Notes under the pieces: model-generated | Told to the model about the DNA's origin: nothing | The model's database searches: none | Seen by the model: the letters and a program-made list of their open reading frames with translations, nothing else | Assembly (NCBI RefSeq): GCF_001426585.1 | Contig: NZ_LMEI01000012.1 | Coordinates: 178,962-242,961 of the forward strand | Length of the DNA: 64,000 nt | Direction: 5' to 3' | From: Streptomyces sp. Root431 | GTDB lineage: Bacteria > Actinomycetota > Actinomycetes > Streptomycetales > Streptomycetaceae | Translations under genes and position numbers: made by a program | Part shown: piece by piece, positions 57,142 to 64,000 of the stretch | Numbering within the stretch: position 1 is the stretch's first letter | Layout: each line of letters begins with the position of its first letter

Positions 57142-59124
57142 TCACGCTCCGGCGACGGCGTTGGCGAGGGCGACTGCGGCGATCACCAGGACGACGGAGC
57201 CGGCGAGCAGGGCGCTCAGATAGGTCTGGATGTTGCCGGTCTGGGCGCGGCGGACGAGCCAGCCGAGGCCCTGGGCGGAGTTGCCCGCGGCGCGGACGTA
57301 CGTGTCGACGACCTCGCGGTCCAGGAAGCGGACCAGGGAGGCGGCGGCGAGGACGGGGCGGACGAAGGCGGCCCGGTAGACGGCGTCCAGGTGGAAGCCG
57401 TCGGCGGCGGGGGCGTGCAGCGGGCCCAGGAGGGCGCGGCCGGGGTCGGCCGGGTCCTCGGCGGGGTGCGGCAGGTGCAGCGCCTCGGCCTCGACCAGAC
57501 CGGCGTCGGCGTCGGGGTGGGCCACGTGCGGGACGGGGGGCTGTACGGTCCCGGTCCTCGCGGCGAGGGTGCGCCAGACCGCGTAGGTGATCACGGCTCC
57601 GGCGGCGGCGAGGCCCGTGCCCAGGACGGCCGTGGTGACGGTCGGGGTGAGGGCGTGCCCGTCGAACCAGTCGTCGACGTACGTGACGGTCAGGCCGAAG
57701 CCCAGGGAGGGGATCGCGAGCACCCACAGGACGGTCGTCATGGCGATCGGCTGGCGGCCGTGGTCGGGGGCCTCGGCGCCCCGGCCGCGGAAGGTCCGCA
57801 GCCACAGGCGGAGCGCGTAGGCCGCGGTGAGGAGGGCGGTGAGCAGCCCGGCGACGAGGACGGTCCAGCCGGCCCCGGCGGGGGCGCCGGGGCCCTCCCC
57901 GAGCGCGGTGTGCTCGGCGGCCACGAGGACGGCTTCCTTGGAGAAGAAGCCGGCGAAGGGCGGGATCGCGGCGAGCGCGAGCAGGGCGACGGTCATCGTC
58001 CAGTACGCGTCGGGGACGCGCTTCGCGAGGCCGCTCATCCGGGACATGGCGGTGAGCGAGTTCGTGCCGGCGGCGTGGATGACCGTGCCGGCGGCGAGGA
58101 AGAGCAGCGCCTTGAAGGCGGCGTGCGACAGGAGGTGGAAGACGGCGGCCCCGCGGTCGCCGACGGCGAGGGCGCCGGCCATGTAGCCGAGCTGACCGAT
58201 CGTCGAGTAGGCGAGGACCCGCTTGATGTCGTCCTGGGCGAGCGCGGCGAGCGCCGAGCCGACCATCGTGATCGCGGCCATCACGGCGAGCACGGTCATC
58301 GCGGCGGCGGATTCGGCGAAGACGGGCAGCAGCCGGGCCGTGAAGTAGATGCCGGCGGCGACCATCGTCGCCGCGTGGATGAGCGCGGAGACGGGGGTGG
58401 GGCCGGCCATCGCGTCCGGGAGCCAGGTGTGCAGCGGGAACTGCGCGGACTTGCCCGCCACGCCCGCGAGCAGCAGCAGCGCGATCAGGGTGGGGTGGTC
58501 GATGCCGCCCTTCTCGACGGTGTCGAGGACGCCGGTGATCCGGAAGGTGCCGGCGTCGGTGGCGAGCGCGAAGAGACCGATGAGGAAGGGGACGTCACCG
58601 AGCTTGGTGACGAGGAAGGCCTTGAGGGAGGCGGCCCGCGCCTCGGGTGTCTCCCAGTAGTGGCCGACGAGGAAGTACGAGCAGATGCCCATGATCTCCC
58701 AGCCGACCAGGAGCACCATCAGGTCGCCGGAGTAGACGACGAGCAGCATCGCGGAGGTGAAGAGGGAGACGAGCGCGGCGTACGACGGGTAGCGGGGGTC
58801 GTCGCGGAGGTAGCCCGTCGAGTAGATCTGCACGCAGGTGGCGATGACGCCGACGAGGACGGCGACCAGGGCGGCGAAGCCGTCGATGTACAGGCTCAGA
58901 TCGATGGGGATGGAGCCCGTCGGCGTGAGCTGGGTGGAGGCGTCGATCACCTCGTCGCCGCCCTGGCGGATGGCGACGAGGACGGCGAGGACGGCCGCGG
59001 CGAGCGTCGGGAGCACGGCGAGCGGCCGGACGAAGCCGGGCGCGGTGCGGCCCAGGAGGAGTCCGGCGACGGAGCCGAGGAAGGGGAGGAGGGGGACGAG
59101 GACGGCGAGGGTCGTGGTGGTCAC
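57142..59124 (-). CDS. nuoL: complex I subunit L
   Basis: 660 aa, the largest antiporter-like subunit, with the C-terminal lateral helix. Motifs: [20 protein letters not shown] (TM5 Glu), [20 protein letters not shown] (TM7 Lys and HTWLPDAM). GTG 59124 overlaps the nuoK stop (GTGA). A proton-pumping arm subunit. Confidence 0.96.
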   Translation of the reverse strand: MTTTTLAVLVPLLPFLGSVAGLLLGRTAPGFVRPLAVLPTLAAAVLAVLVAIRQGGDEVIDASTQLTPTGSIPIDLSLYIDGFAALVAVLVGVIATCVQIYSTGYLRDDPRYPSYAALVSLFTSAMLLVVYSGDLMVLLVGWEIMGICSYFLVGHYWETPEARAASLKAFLVTKLGDVPFLIGLFALATDAGTFRITGVLDTVEKGGIDHPTLIALLLLAGVAGKSAQFPLHTWLPDAMAGPTPVSALIHAATMVAAGIYFTARLLPVFAESAAAMTVLAVMAAITMVGSALAALAQDDIKRVLAYSTIGQLGYMAGALAVGDRGAAVFHLLSHAAFKALLFLAAGTVIHAAGTNSLTAMSRMSGLAKRVPDAYWTMTVALLALAAIPPFAGFFSKEAVLVAAEHTALGEGPGAPAGAGWTVLVAGLLTALLTAAYALRLWLRTFRGRGAEAPDHGRQPIAMTTVLWVLAIPSLGFGLTVTYVDDWFDGHALTPTVTTAVLGTGLAAAGAVITYAVWRTLAARTGTVQPPVPHVAHPDADAGLVEAEALHLPHPAEDPADPGRALLGPLHAPAADGFHLDAVYRAAFVRPVLAAASLVRFLDREVVDTYVRAAGNSAQGLGWLVRRAQTGNIQTYLSALLAGSVVLVIAAVALANAVAGA

Positions 59125-59540
59125 GCGGTGGCCTCGGCCTTCTCGCCGTGGGGCGTGTCGTCTGCGGGTGCGTCGCCGTCGGGTGCGTCGCCGTCGGGTG
59201 TGTCGCCGTCGGGTGTGTCGCCCGGGGACTCCGGCCGCTCCGCCGTGTCGCGGAGGCGGTCGACGTCCGCGGTGCCGCGGTTGCGGTGGACCATCAGGAC
59301 GATCGCGAGACCGATGCCGATCTCCGCGGCGGCGACGGCGATGGTGAAGAGGGTGAGGGCCTGCCCGGCGTGCAGGGTGTCGCGGAGCCAGACGTCGAAG
59401 GCGACCAGGTTGAGGTTGACGGCGTTGAGCATCAGCTCGACGGACATCAGGACCAGGATCGCGTTGCGGCGGGCGAGGACGCCGTACACGCCGACGCAGA
59501 AGAGGAGGGCGGCGAGGACCGCGGGATAGGCGAGGTGCAT
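59121..59540 (-). CDS. nuoK: complex I subunit K with repetitive hydrophilic C-terminus
   Basis: 139 aa against about 100 in most bacteria. The three-helix core is complete: [40 protein letters not shown] (conserved Glu) and [20 protein letters not shown] (second Glu). The last 40 residues are [20 protein letters not shown]-type repeats encoded by 15-bp DNA repeats at about 59160-59225. ATG 59540 overlaps the nuoJ stop (TGATG). Confidence 0.94.
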   Translation of the reverse strand: MHLAYPAVLAALLFCVGVYGVLARRNAILVLMSVELMLNAVNLNLVAFDVWLRDTLHAGQALTLFTIAVAAAEIGIGLAIVLMVHRNRGTADVDRLRDTAERPESPGDTPDGDTPDGDAPDGDAPADDTPHGEKAEATA

Positions 59541-60097
59541 CAGCGCTCCTGCTCCTTCTTGCGGGAGAGGACGATCGCGCCGACCAGCGCGGCCAGGAGG
59601 AGCACCGAGAGGGCCTCGAAGGGCAGCACCCAGTGCTTGAAGAGGGTGGCGCCGGTGACCTCGGTCGAGCCCTGGACGGCCCCGTCGAGGTCGATCCAGG
59701 TCGTGCGGAACGCGTCGACGACGACCCAGACGAGCGCGACGGCGGCGGCGAGCGCGACGCCGAGGGCGACCGGGCGGTTGCCGGAGTCGGCGTCCGGGGA
59801 GCGGCCGATGGGGGCCTTGGTGAGCATGAGGCCGAAGAGGAGGAGGACGACGACCGAGCCGACGTAGATCAGCACCTGCACCCAGGCGATGAACTCGGCG
59901 GTCAGGAGCAGGTACTCGACGGCGAGCCCGCCGAGCGCCACGACCAGCCAGAGCGCGGCGTGGACGAGCTGGCGCGTGGTGACGGTGACGACGGCCGCGC
60001 CGAGGGTGACGAGGCCGACGAGGAGGAAGGCGATCTCGACGCCGGAGGGCGAGAGGAAGCCGTGGGCCTCCGCGGCCGCTTGTGCTGCCGGGATCAC
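59540..60097 (-). CDS. nuoJ: complex I subunit J
   Basis: 185 aa with five hydrophobic segments. [40 protein letters not shown] and [20 protein letters not shown] (the pi-bulge helix) identify it. GTG 60097 overlaps the nuoI stop (GTGA). Confidence 0.94.
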   Translation of the reverse strand: MIPAAQAAAEAHGFLSPSGVEIAFLLVGLVTLGAAVVTVTTRQLVHAALWLVVALGGLAVEYLLLTAEFIAWVQVLIYVGSVVVLLLFGLMLTKAPIGRSPDADSGNRPVALGVALAAAVALVWVVVDAFRTTWIDLDGAVQGSTEVTGATLFKHWVLPFEALSVLLLAALVGAIVLSRKKEQER

Positions 60098-60672
60098 TGC
60101 TGCTCCTCCTGGGCCTGGGCCTCCGCGGCGGCCGCCGCGGCCTCCGCCGCCGCCTTCTCGGCCGCCTTCTCCGCCGCCTTGCGGGCCGCGGCGATCTCCT
60201 TCGGTTCCTCCGCCTTCGCGTCGAGCGCGGGCGGCTCCGGGACCGTCCACATCCACTCGCGGAGCTTGTCGCGCTCGTGGGTCAGCTCGTGGATGTCGGT
60301 CTCCGCGTACTCGAACTCCGGCGACCAGAAGAGGGCGTCGAAAGGACACACCTCGATGCAGATGCCGCAGTACATGCAGAGGGAGAAGTCGATGGCGAAG
60401 CGGTCGAGGACGTTCCGGCTGCGCTCGCGGCCGCCGGGGGCGGCGGCCGGCACCGTCTCCTTGTGGGAGTCGATGTAGATGCACCAGTCGGGGCACTCGC
60501 GGGCGCACAGCATGCAGACCGTGCAGTTCTCCTCGAACAGTCCGATGACCCCGCGGCTGCGGGGCGGCAGCTCGGGCTGGACGTCCGGGTACTGCGCGGT
60601 GACGGTCTTCTTCGTCATCGTGCGGAGCGTGACGGCGAGGCCCTTGGCGAGGCCGGATCCGGGGATGGGCAT
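60094..60672 (-). CDS. nuoI: complex I subunit I, two 4Fe-4S clusters, Ala/Glu-rich tail
   Basis: 192 aa. Two cluster motifs [12 protein letters not shown] and [12 protein letters not shown] ligate N6a and N6b. The last 45 residues ([20 protein letters not shown] and onwards) form a low-complexity helix not seen in most NuoI. ATG 60672 overlaps the nuoH stop (TAATG). Confidence 0.96.
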   Translation of the reverse strand: MPIPGSGLAKGLAVTLRTMTKKTVTAQYPDVQPELPPRSRGVIGLFEENCTVCMLCARECPDWCIYIDSHKETVPAAAPGGRERSRNVLDRFAIDFSLCMYCGICIEVCPFDALFWSPEFEYAETDIHELTHERDKLREWMWTVPEPPALDAKAEEPKEIAAARKAAEKAAEKAAAEAAAAAAEAQAQEEQQ

Positions 60673-61640
60673 TACTGGATCGCCACCTTCACGATGCCGG
60701 TGAGCGCGATCTGCGCGAGGGCGAGCGGGACGAGCGTCGTCCAGGCGAGCTTCTGGAGCTGGTCCTCGCGCAGGCGCGGGTAGGTGACCCGCAGCCAGAT
60801 CACGACGAACGCGAGGACGGCGGCCTTGAGGAGGGTCCAGACCCAGCCGAGGCCGTCACCGCCGAAGGGGCCGTGCCAGCCGCCGAGGAAGAGGACGGTG
60901 GTGAGACCGCAGAGGACGACGATGCCCGCGTACTCGGCGAGCAGGAAGAGCGCGAAGCGGAGGCCGGTGTACTCGGTGTACGCGCCGAAGATGATCTCCG
61001 AGTCGGCGACCGGCATGTCGAACGGGGGCCGCTGGAGCTCGGCGAGACCGGCCACGAAGAAGACGATCGCGCCGACGATCTGCCAGGGCAGCCACCACCA
61101 CTCGAAGGCGTTCAGGATGCCGGGGAGGGAGACGGTGCCGGCGGCCATCGCGACGGAGGCGGCGGCGAGCAGCATCGGGAGCTCGTAGGCGAGCAGCTGG
61201 GCGGCGGTACGGAGGCCGCCGAGCAGGGAGAACTTGTTGGCGGACGCCCAGCCGGCCATGAGGCTGCCGAGCACGCCGACGCCCATCACGGCCAGCACGA
61301 AGAAGATGCCCGCGTCGACGACCTGGCCGACGGCCCCCTCGCTCGGCCCGATCGGGATCGCGACGAGCACGAGGAGGTACGGGAGGAGGGCGACGGCCGG
61401 CGCGAGCTGGAAGATCCGGCGGTCGGCGTCCTTCGGGACGACGTCCTCCTTCTGCGCGAACTTCACGCCGTCGGCGACGAGCTGGGCCCAGCCGTGGAAG
61501 CCACCGGCGTACATGGGGCCGAGGCGGCCCTGCATGTGGGCCATCACCTTGTGCTCGGTCTGCCCGACGACGAGGGGCAGCACGAGGAACACGGCGAAGA
61601 CGATGAGAAGCCGGACGGCGACGTCGAGTGCGTCGTTCAC
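60672..61640 (-). CDS. nuoH: complex I subunit H
   Basis: 322 aa, membrane subunit that forms much of the quinone site. Motifs: [60 protein letters not shown] and [23 protein letters not shown] 61640 overlaps the nuoC stop (GTGA); nuoD, nuoE, nuoF and nuoG are missing between them. Confidence 0.96.
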   Translation of the reverse strand: MNDALDVAVRLLIVFAVFLVLPLVVGQTEHKVMAHMQGRLGPMYAGGFHGWAQLVADGVKFAQKEDVVPKDADRRIFQLAPAVALLPYLLVLVAIPIGPSEGAVGQVVDAGIFFVLAVMGVGVLGSLMAGWASANKFSLLGGLRTAAQLLAYELPMLLAAASVAMAAGTVSLPGILNAFEWWWLPWQIVGAIVFFVAGLAELQRPPFDMPVADSEIIFGAYTEYTGLRFALFLLAEYAGIVVLCGLTTVLFLGGWHGPFGGDGLGWVWTLLKAAVLAFVVIWLRVTYPRLREDQLQKLAWTTLVPLALAQIALTGIVKVAIQ

Positions 61641-63040
61641 GCGGGGTCGCCTCCGGCGGGGTTGGTGGGGTCGGTGGGGTCGGGCTCGGCGGGTGGTTCC
61701 TGGCCGGAGGACGGGGGGCCTTCGGGGGCGGGGGCCTCGGGCTCGGCGGGGGTGGTCGGGGCGGCCGGGGCGTCGGGCTCGGCCGGGGCGTCGGGCTCGG
61801 CCGGAGGGCCAGCCTCGGCCGGCTCCGCCGCCGGGGTGGCCGGTGTGGCCGCCTCGGTCGGGGGCTCGGGCGGAGTCGTCGGCTCCGGTGTCGTCGGGGT
61901 TTCCGGCTTCTGGGGGGTCTCGTCGAAGGCCGGGCGGGCGTGGTGCCACGGGGCGTCCGAGCTGCGGGTGCGCGGGGTGGCCGCCGCCGGGCCGTCCGTC
62001 GCCGCGCCCGGCTCCGGGGCCGTCTGGCTCGCCGAGCCGTCGGCCGTCGTGCGCGAGCGGCGCGGCGGGCGGGCCGTGGGGGCGGCCGGGGTTCCGGGCT
62101 CCGCGCCCGGCTCCGGGGTCGCCTGGCTCGCCGAGCCGTCGGCCGACGAGCGGGAGCGGCGCGCCGTGGGGGCTGCCGGGGTCTGGTCCTCCGCCGGAGA
62201 GGCCGCGTCCGGGGTCGCCTGGCTCGCGGAGCCTTCCGTCACCGAGCGGGAGCGACGTACCGGAGCACCTGCCTCCGGGGTCGCCTGGCTCGCCGAACCC
62301 TCCGTCACCGAGCGGGAGCGGCGTACGGGTGCGCCTGCCTCCGGGGTCGGCTGGGTCGTGGAGCCCTCCGTCACCGAGCGGGTGCGGCGGGCCGGGCGGT
62401 CGCCTGCGGTCGCGCGGGCCGGGCGGGCCGGGGCCGGGGGGAGCTGGCCCTTCATGGGGCCCCATTCGTTGGGGTCCGGCACACCCGGCGGGAGCATCTG
62501 GCGGCGCTTCGGGCCTCCGCCGTCGTGGGACTCGCCCGGCTCCTTCGCTCCCGGCCACGCCTTCGCGACCCGGGCCGCGAGCACGAAGTCCTTGCGGAGG
62601 GGGTGGCCCTCGAAGTTCTCGGGGAGGAGGAGAGGGACGAGGTGGGGATGCCCCGTGAAGTCCACGCCGAACATCTCGTGGGTCTCGCGCTCGTGCCAGC
62701 CCGCGCCCGCGTACACCCCGATCGCCGTCGGAAGGGCCGGGGCCTCGTGCGGGACCGTCGTACGGACGAGGAGGCGGCGCGGGGCGTGGCCGGCCGAGAG
62801 GGCCGCCACGTGCGCGCAGACCCGGAAGCCCGTGCCCGGCTCGTCGACCGCGCTCAGCCAGTCGAAGTAGGTGCAGCCCAGCTCGTCGCGGGCGGTGGTG
62901 AGGGCCTCGATCCAGGAGGCCGGCGGGACGTCGACCGTCAGCAGGTCGTAGGCCTGCTCCGCCGTCGCCTCCTCGCCGAAGACCTCCGTGACGGCGTCCG
63001 GGAGGGAGTCGTAGAGGGCGGGGGCGTTCCCGGCGCTCAT
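61637..63040 (-). CDS. nuoC: complex I subunit C with long repeat-bearing C-terminal extension
   Basis: 467 aa; the NuoC core is about residues 1-155. The NuoC signature is [20 protein letters not shown] followed by [14 protein letters not shown]. From residue 215 to 467 is a low-complexity extension: five repeats around [20 protein letters not shown] (218-345) and then a Pro/Glu/Ala/Thr-rich tail. No NuoD domain is fused. ATG 63040 overlaps the nuoB stop (ATGA). The extension is in frame and retains Streptomyces codon use, so it is not a frameshift artefact. Confidence 0.93.
   Translation of the reverse strand: MSAGNAPALYDSLPDAVTEVFGEEATAEQAYDLLTVDVPPASWIEALTTARDELGCTYFDWLSAVDEPGTGFRVCAHVAALSAGHAPRRLLVRTTVPHEAPALPTAIGVYAGAGWHERETHEMFGVDFTGHPHLVPLLLPENFEGHPLRKDFVLAARVAKAWPGAKEPGESHDGGGPKRRQMLPPGVPDPNEWGPMKGQLPPAPARPARATAGDRPARRTRSVTEGSTTQPTPEAGAPVRRSRSVTEGSASQATPEAGAPVRRSRSVTEGSASQATPDAASPAEDQTPAAPTARRSRSSADGSASQATPEPGAEPGTPAAPTARPPRRSRTTADGSASQTAPEPGAATDGPAAATPRTRSSDAPWHHARPAFDETPQKPETPTTPEPTTPPEPPTEAATPATPAAEPAEAGPPAEPDAPAEPDAPAAPTTPAEPEAPAPEGPPSSGQEPPAEPDPTDPTNPAGGDPA
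62006..62389 (-). repeat. tandem repeat in nuoC
   Basis: Five degenerate in-frame copies of a basic/Ser-Thr-rich unit ([19 protein letters not shown]). Copies two and three are 66 bp apart and nearly identical; copies four and five are longer and more diverged. Confidence 0.9.
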
Positions 63041-63600
63041 GCCGTGCCTCCCGGCGGGGGCGTCAGCGGGCTCGTCAGCTCGGAGACGGACGGGGTCGTC
63101 GCGTACCGCTCCGCGAGGCTCTCGCGCGCGATCTTCTCCTGGAGCTTGAGGATGCCCTGGAGGAGCGCCTCGGGACGCGGCGGGCAGCCCGGCACGTACA
63201 CGTCGACGGGGATGATCTGGTCGACGCCCTTGGTGACCGAGTACGAGTCCCAGTACGGGCCGCCGCAGTTGGAGCAGGCGCCGAAGGAGATCACGTACTT
63301 CGGTTCGGGCATCTGCTCGTACAGGCGCTTCACGGCCGGCGCCATCTTGTCCGTCACCGTGCCCGAGACGATCATCAGGTCCGCCTGGCGCGGCCCCGGC
63401 GCGAAGGGGATCACGCCGAGCCGGATGAAGTCGTGCCGGGCCATCGACGCGGCGATGAACTCGATCGCGCAGCAGGCGAGGCCGAAGTTGAAGACCCACA
63501 GGCTGTAGCGGCGGCCCCAGTTCAGGACCACCTTCATCGGCTCGGGAGCGAGGCGGGCGAGCGGCCCCAGCTTCGGAGCGGGCAGGGGTGTTACGTCCAT
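63037..63600 (-). CDS. nuoB: complex I subunit B
   Basis: 187 aa. N2 cluster ligands: [11 protein letters not shown] (adjacent Cys), [16 protein letters not shown] and [15 protein letters not shown]. This is the cluster that reduces quinone. ATG 63600 lies in the end of nuoA (10-nt overlap). Confidence 0.96.
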   Translation of the reverse strand: MDVTPLPAPKLGPLARLAPEPMKVVLNWGRRYSLWVFNFGLACCAIEFIAASMARHDFIRLGVIPFAPGPRQADLMIVSGTVTDKMAPAVKRLYEQMPEPKYVISFGACSNCGGPYWDSYSVTKGVDQIIPVDVYVPGCPPRPEALLQGILKLQEKIARESLAERYATTPSVSELTSPLTPPPGGTA

Positions 63601-63992
63601 GACAGGACGCCCTTCTTGTACGCGTAGAGCAGCCCCACGGCCAGGAAGCCGAGGAAGACGAACATCTCGACCAGGGTCGTGGCGCCGTAGCCGGGCGCGG
63701 CGAAGACCGTCGCCCAGGGGAAGAGGAAGATCGAGTCGACGGCGAAGATGACGTAGAGGAAGGCGTACACGTAGTAGCGGACCTGGGTGTGCGCCCAGCC
63801 CTCCCCCACGGGGTCGACACCGCACTCGTAGGTGAGGAGTTTCTCGGGTGTCGGCACGACGGGCCTGAGCAGTCGCCCGGCGCCGAACGCCACGGCGACG
63901 AAGAGCACGCCGACGACGGCGATCAGCCCGACGACGGAGTACGTCTGGAAGTAGTCCGCCGCGTCGGCCGCGACAACGGTCGGTTCCGGCAC
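63591..63992 (-). CDS. nuoA: complex I subunit A
   Basis: 133 aa, three membrane helices. [20 protein letters not shown] with the conserved Cys loop, and [20 protein letters not shown] (Asp/Glu helix) identify it. GTG 63992 is 8 nt from the window edge, so its ribosome site and promoter lie outside. First gene of nuoABCHIJKLMN. Confidence 0.94.
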   Translation of the reverse strand: MPEPTVVAADAADYFQTYSVVGLIAVVGVLFVAVAFGAGRLLRPVVPTPEKLLTYECGVDPVGEGWAHTQVRYYVYAFLYVIFAVDSIFLFPWATVFAAPGYGATTLVEMFVFLGFLAVGLLYAYKKGVLSWT

Positions 63993-64000
63993 GTCCGCCC

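Overview
The window is a piece of a Streptomyces chromosome. The evidence is the very high G+C content with strongly GC-biased third codon positions, many GTG and TTG starts with GTGA stop/start overlaps, a WhiB-like protein, and the actinobacterial order rplK-rplA-lipoprotein-rplJ-rplL-rpoB-rpoC followed by rpsL-rpsG-fusA-tuf. Most genes here are housekeeping genes on the minus strand. The exception is an accessory island at about 6.76-25.9 kb, lying between rpsL and rpoC and mostly on the plus strand.

Layout. (1) 0.2-1.85 kb: an ECF42-type sigma factor and its DGPF/YCII partner. (2) 2.0-6.4 kb: the str operon (rpsL, rpsG, fusA, tuf) with a good promoter at 6.6 kb. (3) 6.76-25.9 kb: a phage-tail island with an XRE repressor-like gene, a three-gene regulatory cassette (Wbl-like, zinc-ribbon, small HTH), an ATP-grasp gene, and then a complete non-contractile (siphophage, F-type) tail set. 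The tail set comprises tail terminator, tail tube, a frameshifted chaperone pair, three membrane/tape-measure-like proteins, distal tail protein, three paralogous fibres, hub protein, minor tail proteins, amidase and two holin-like proteins. I see no capsid, portal, protease, terminase, integrase or replication gene. (4) 25.9-39.1 kb: rpoC, rpoB, rplL, rplJ, a lipoprotein, rplA, rplK, nusG, secE and tRNA-Trp. (5) 39.3-53.3 kb: aspC, adenosine deaminase, a TetR/oxidoreductase pair, murB, two MaoC-fold dehydratase subunits, rpmG with tRNA-Met and tRNA-Thr, a degenerate amidohydrolase, tRNA-Tyr, yajQ, an ogt-alkB repair pair, a permease, yccF and htpX. (6) 53.5-64 kb: mscL and a partial complex I operon nuoABCHIJKLMN that lacks nuoD, E, F and G.

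The tail island is the most interesting part. It looks like a domesticated tail-only particle (tailocin). Two LexA (SOS) boxes lie at 12,996-13,035, just upstream of the tape-measure/fibre/lysis half of the cluster. A recurring TTGCGTGC-type palindrome lies both between the divergent regulators and upstream of the tail-terminator/tube half. The inferred model is that local regulators set the front half, DNA damage releases the back half, the chaperone frameshift and terminators set subunit ratios, and amidase plus holins release particles by lysis. The three fibre paralogues share an N-terminal domain and short GQYRD/LQRW repeats but have unrelated C-terminal tips, as expected for alternative or expanded target recognition. 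Particle production, killing activity and novelty cannot be judged from sequence alone.
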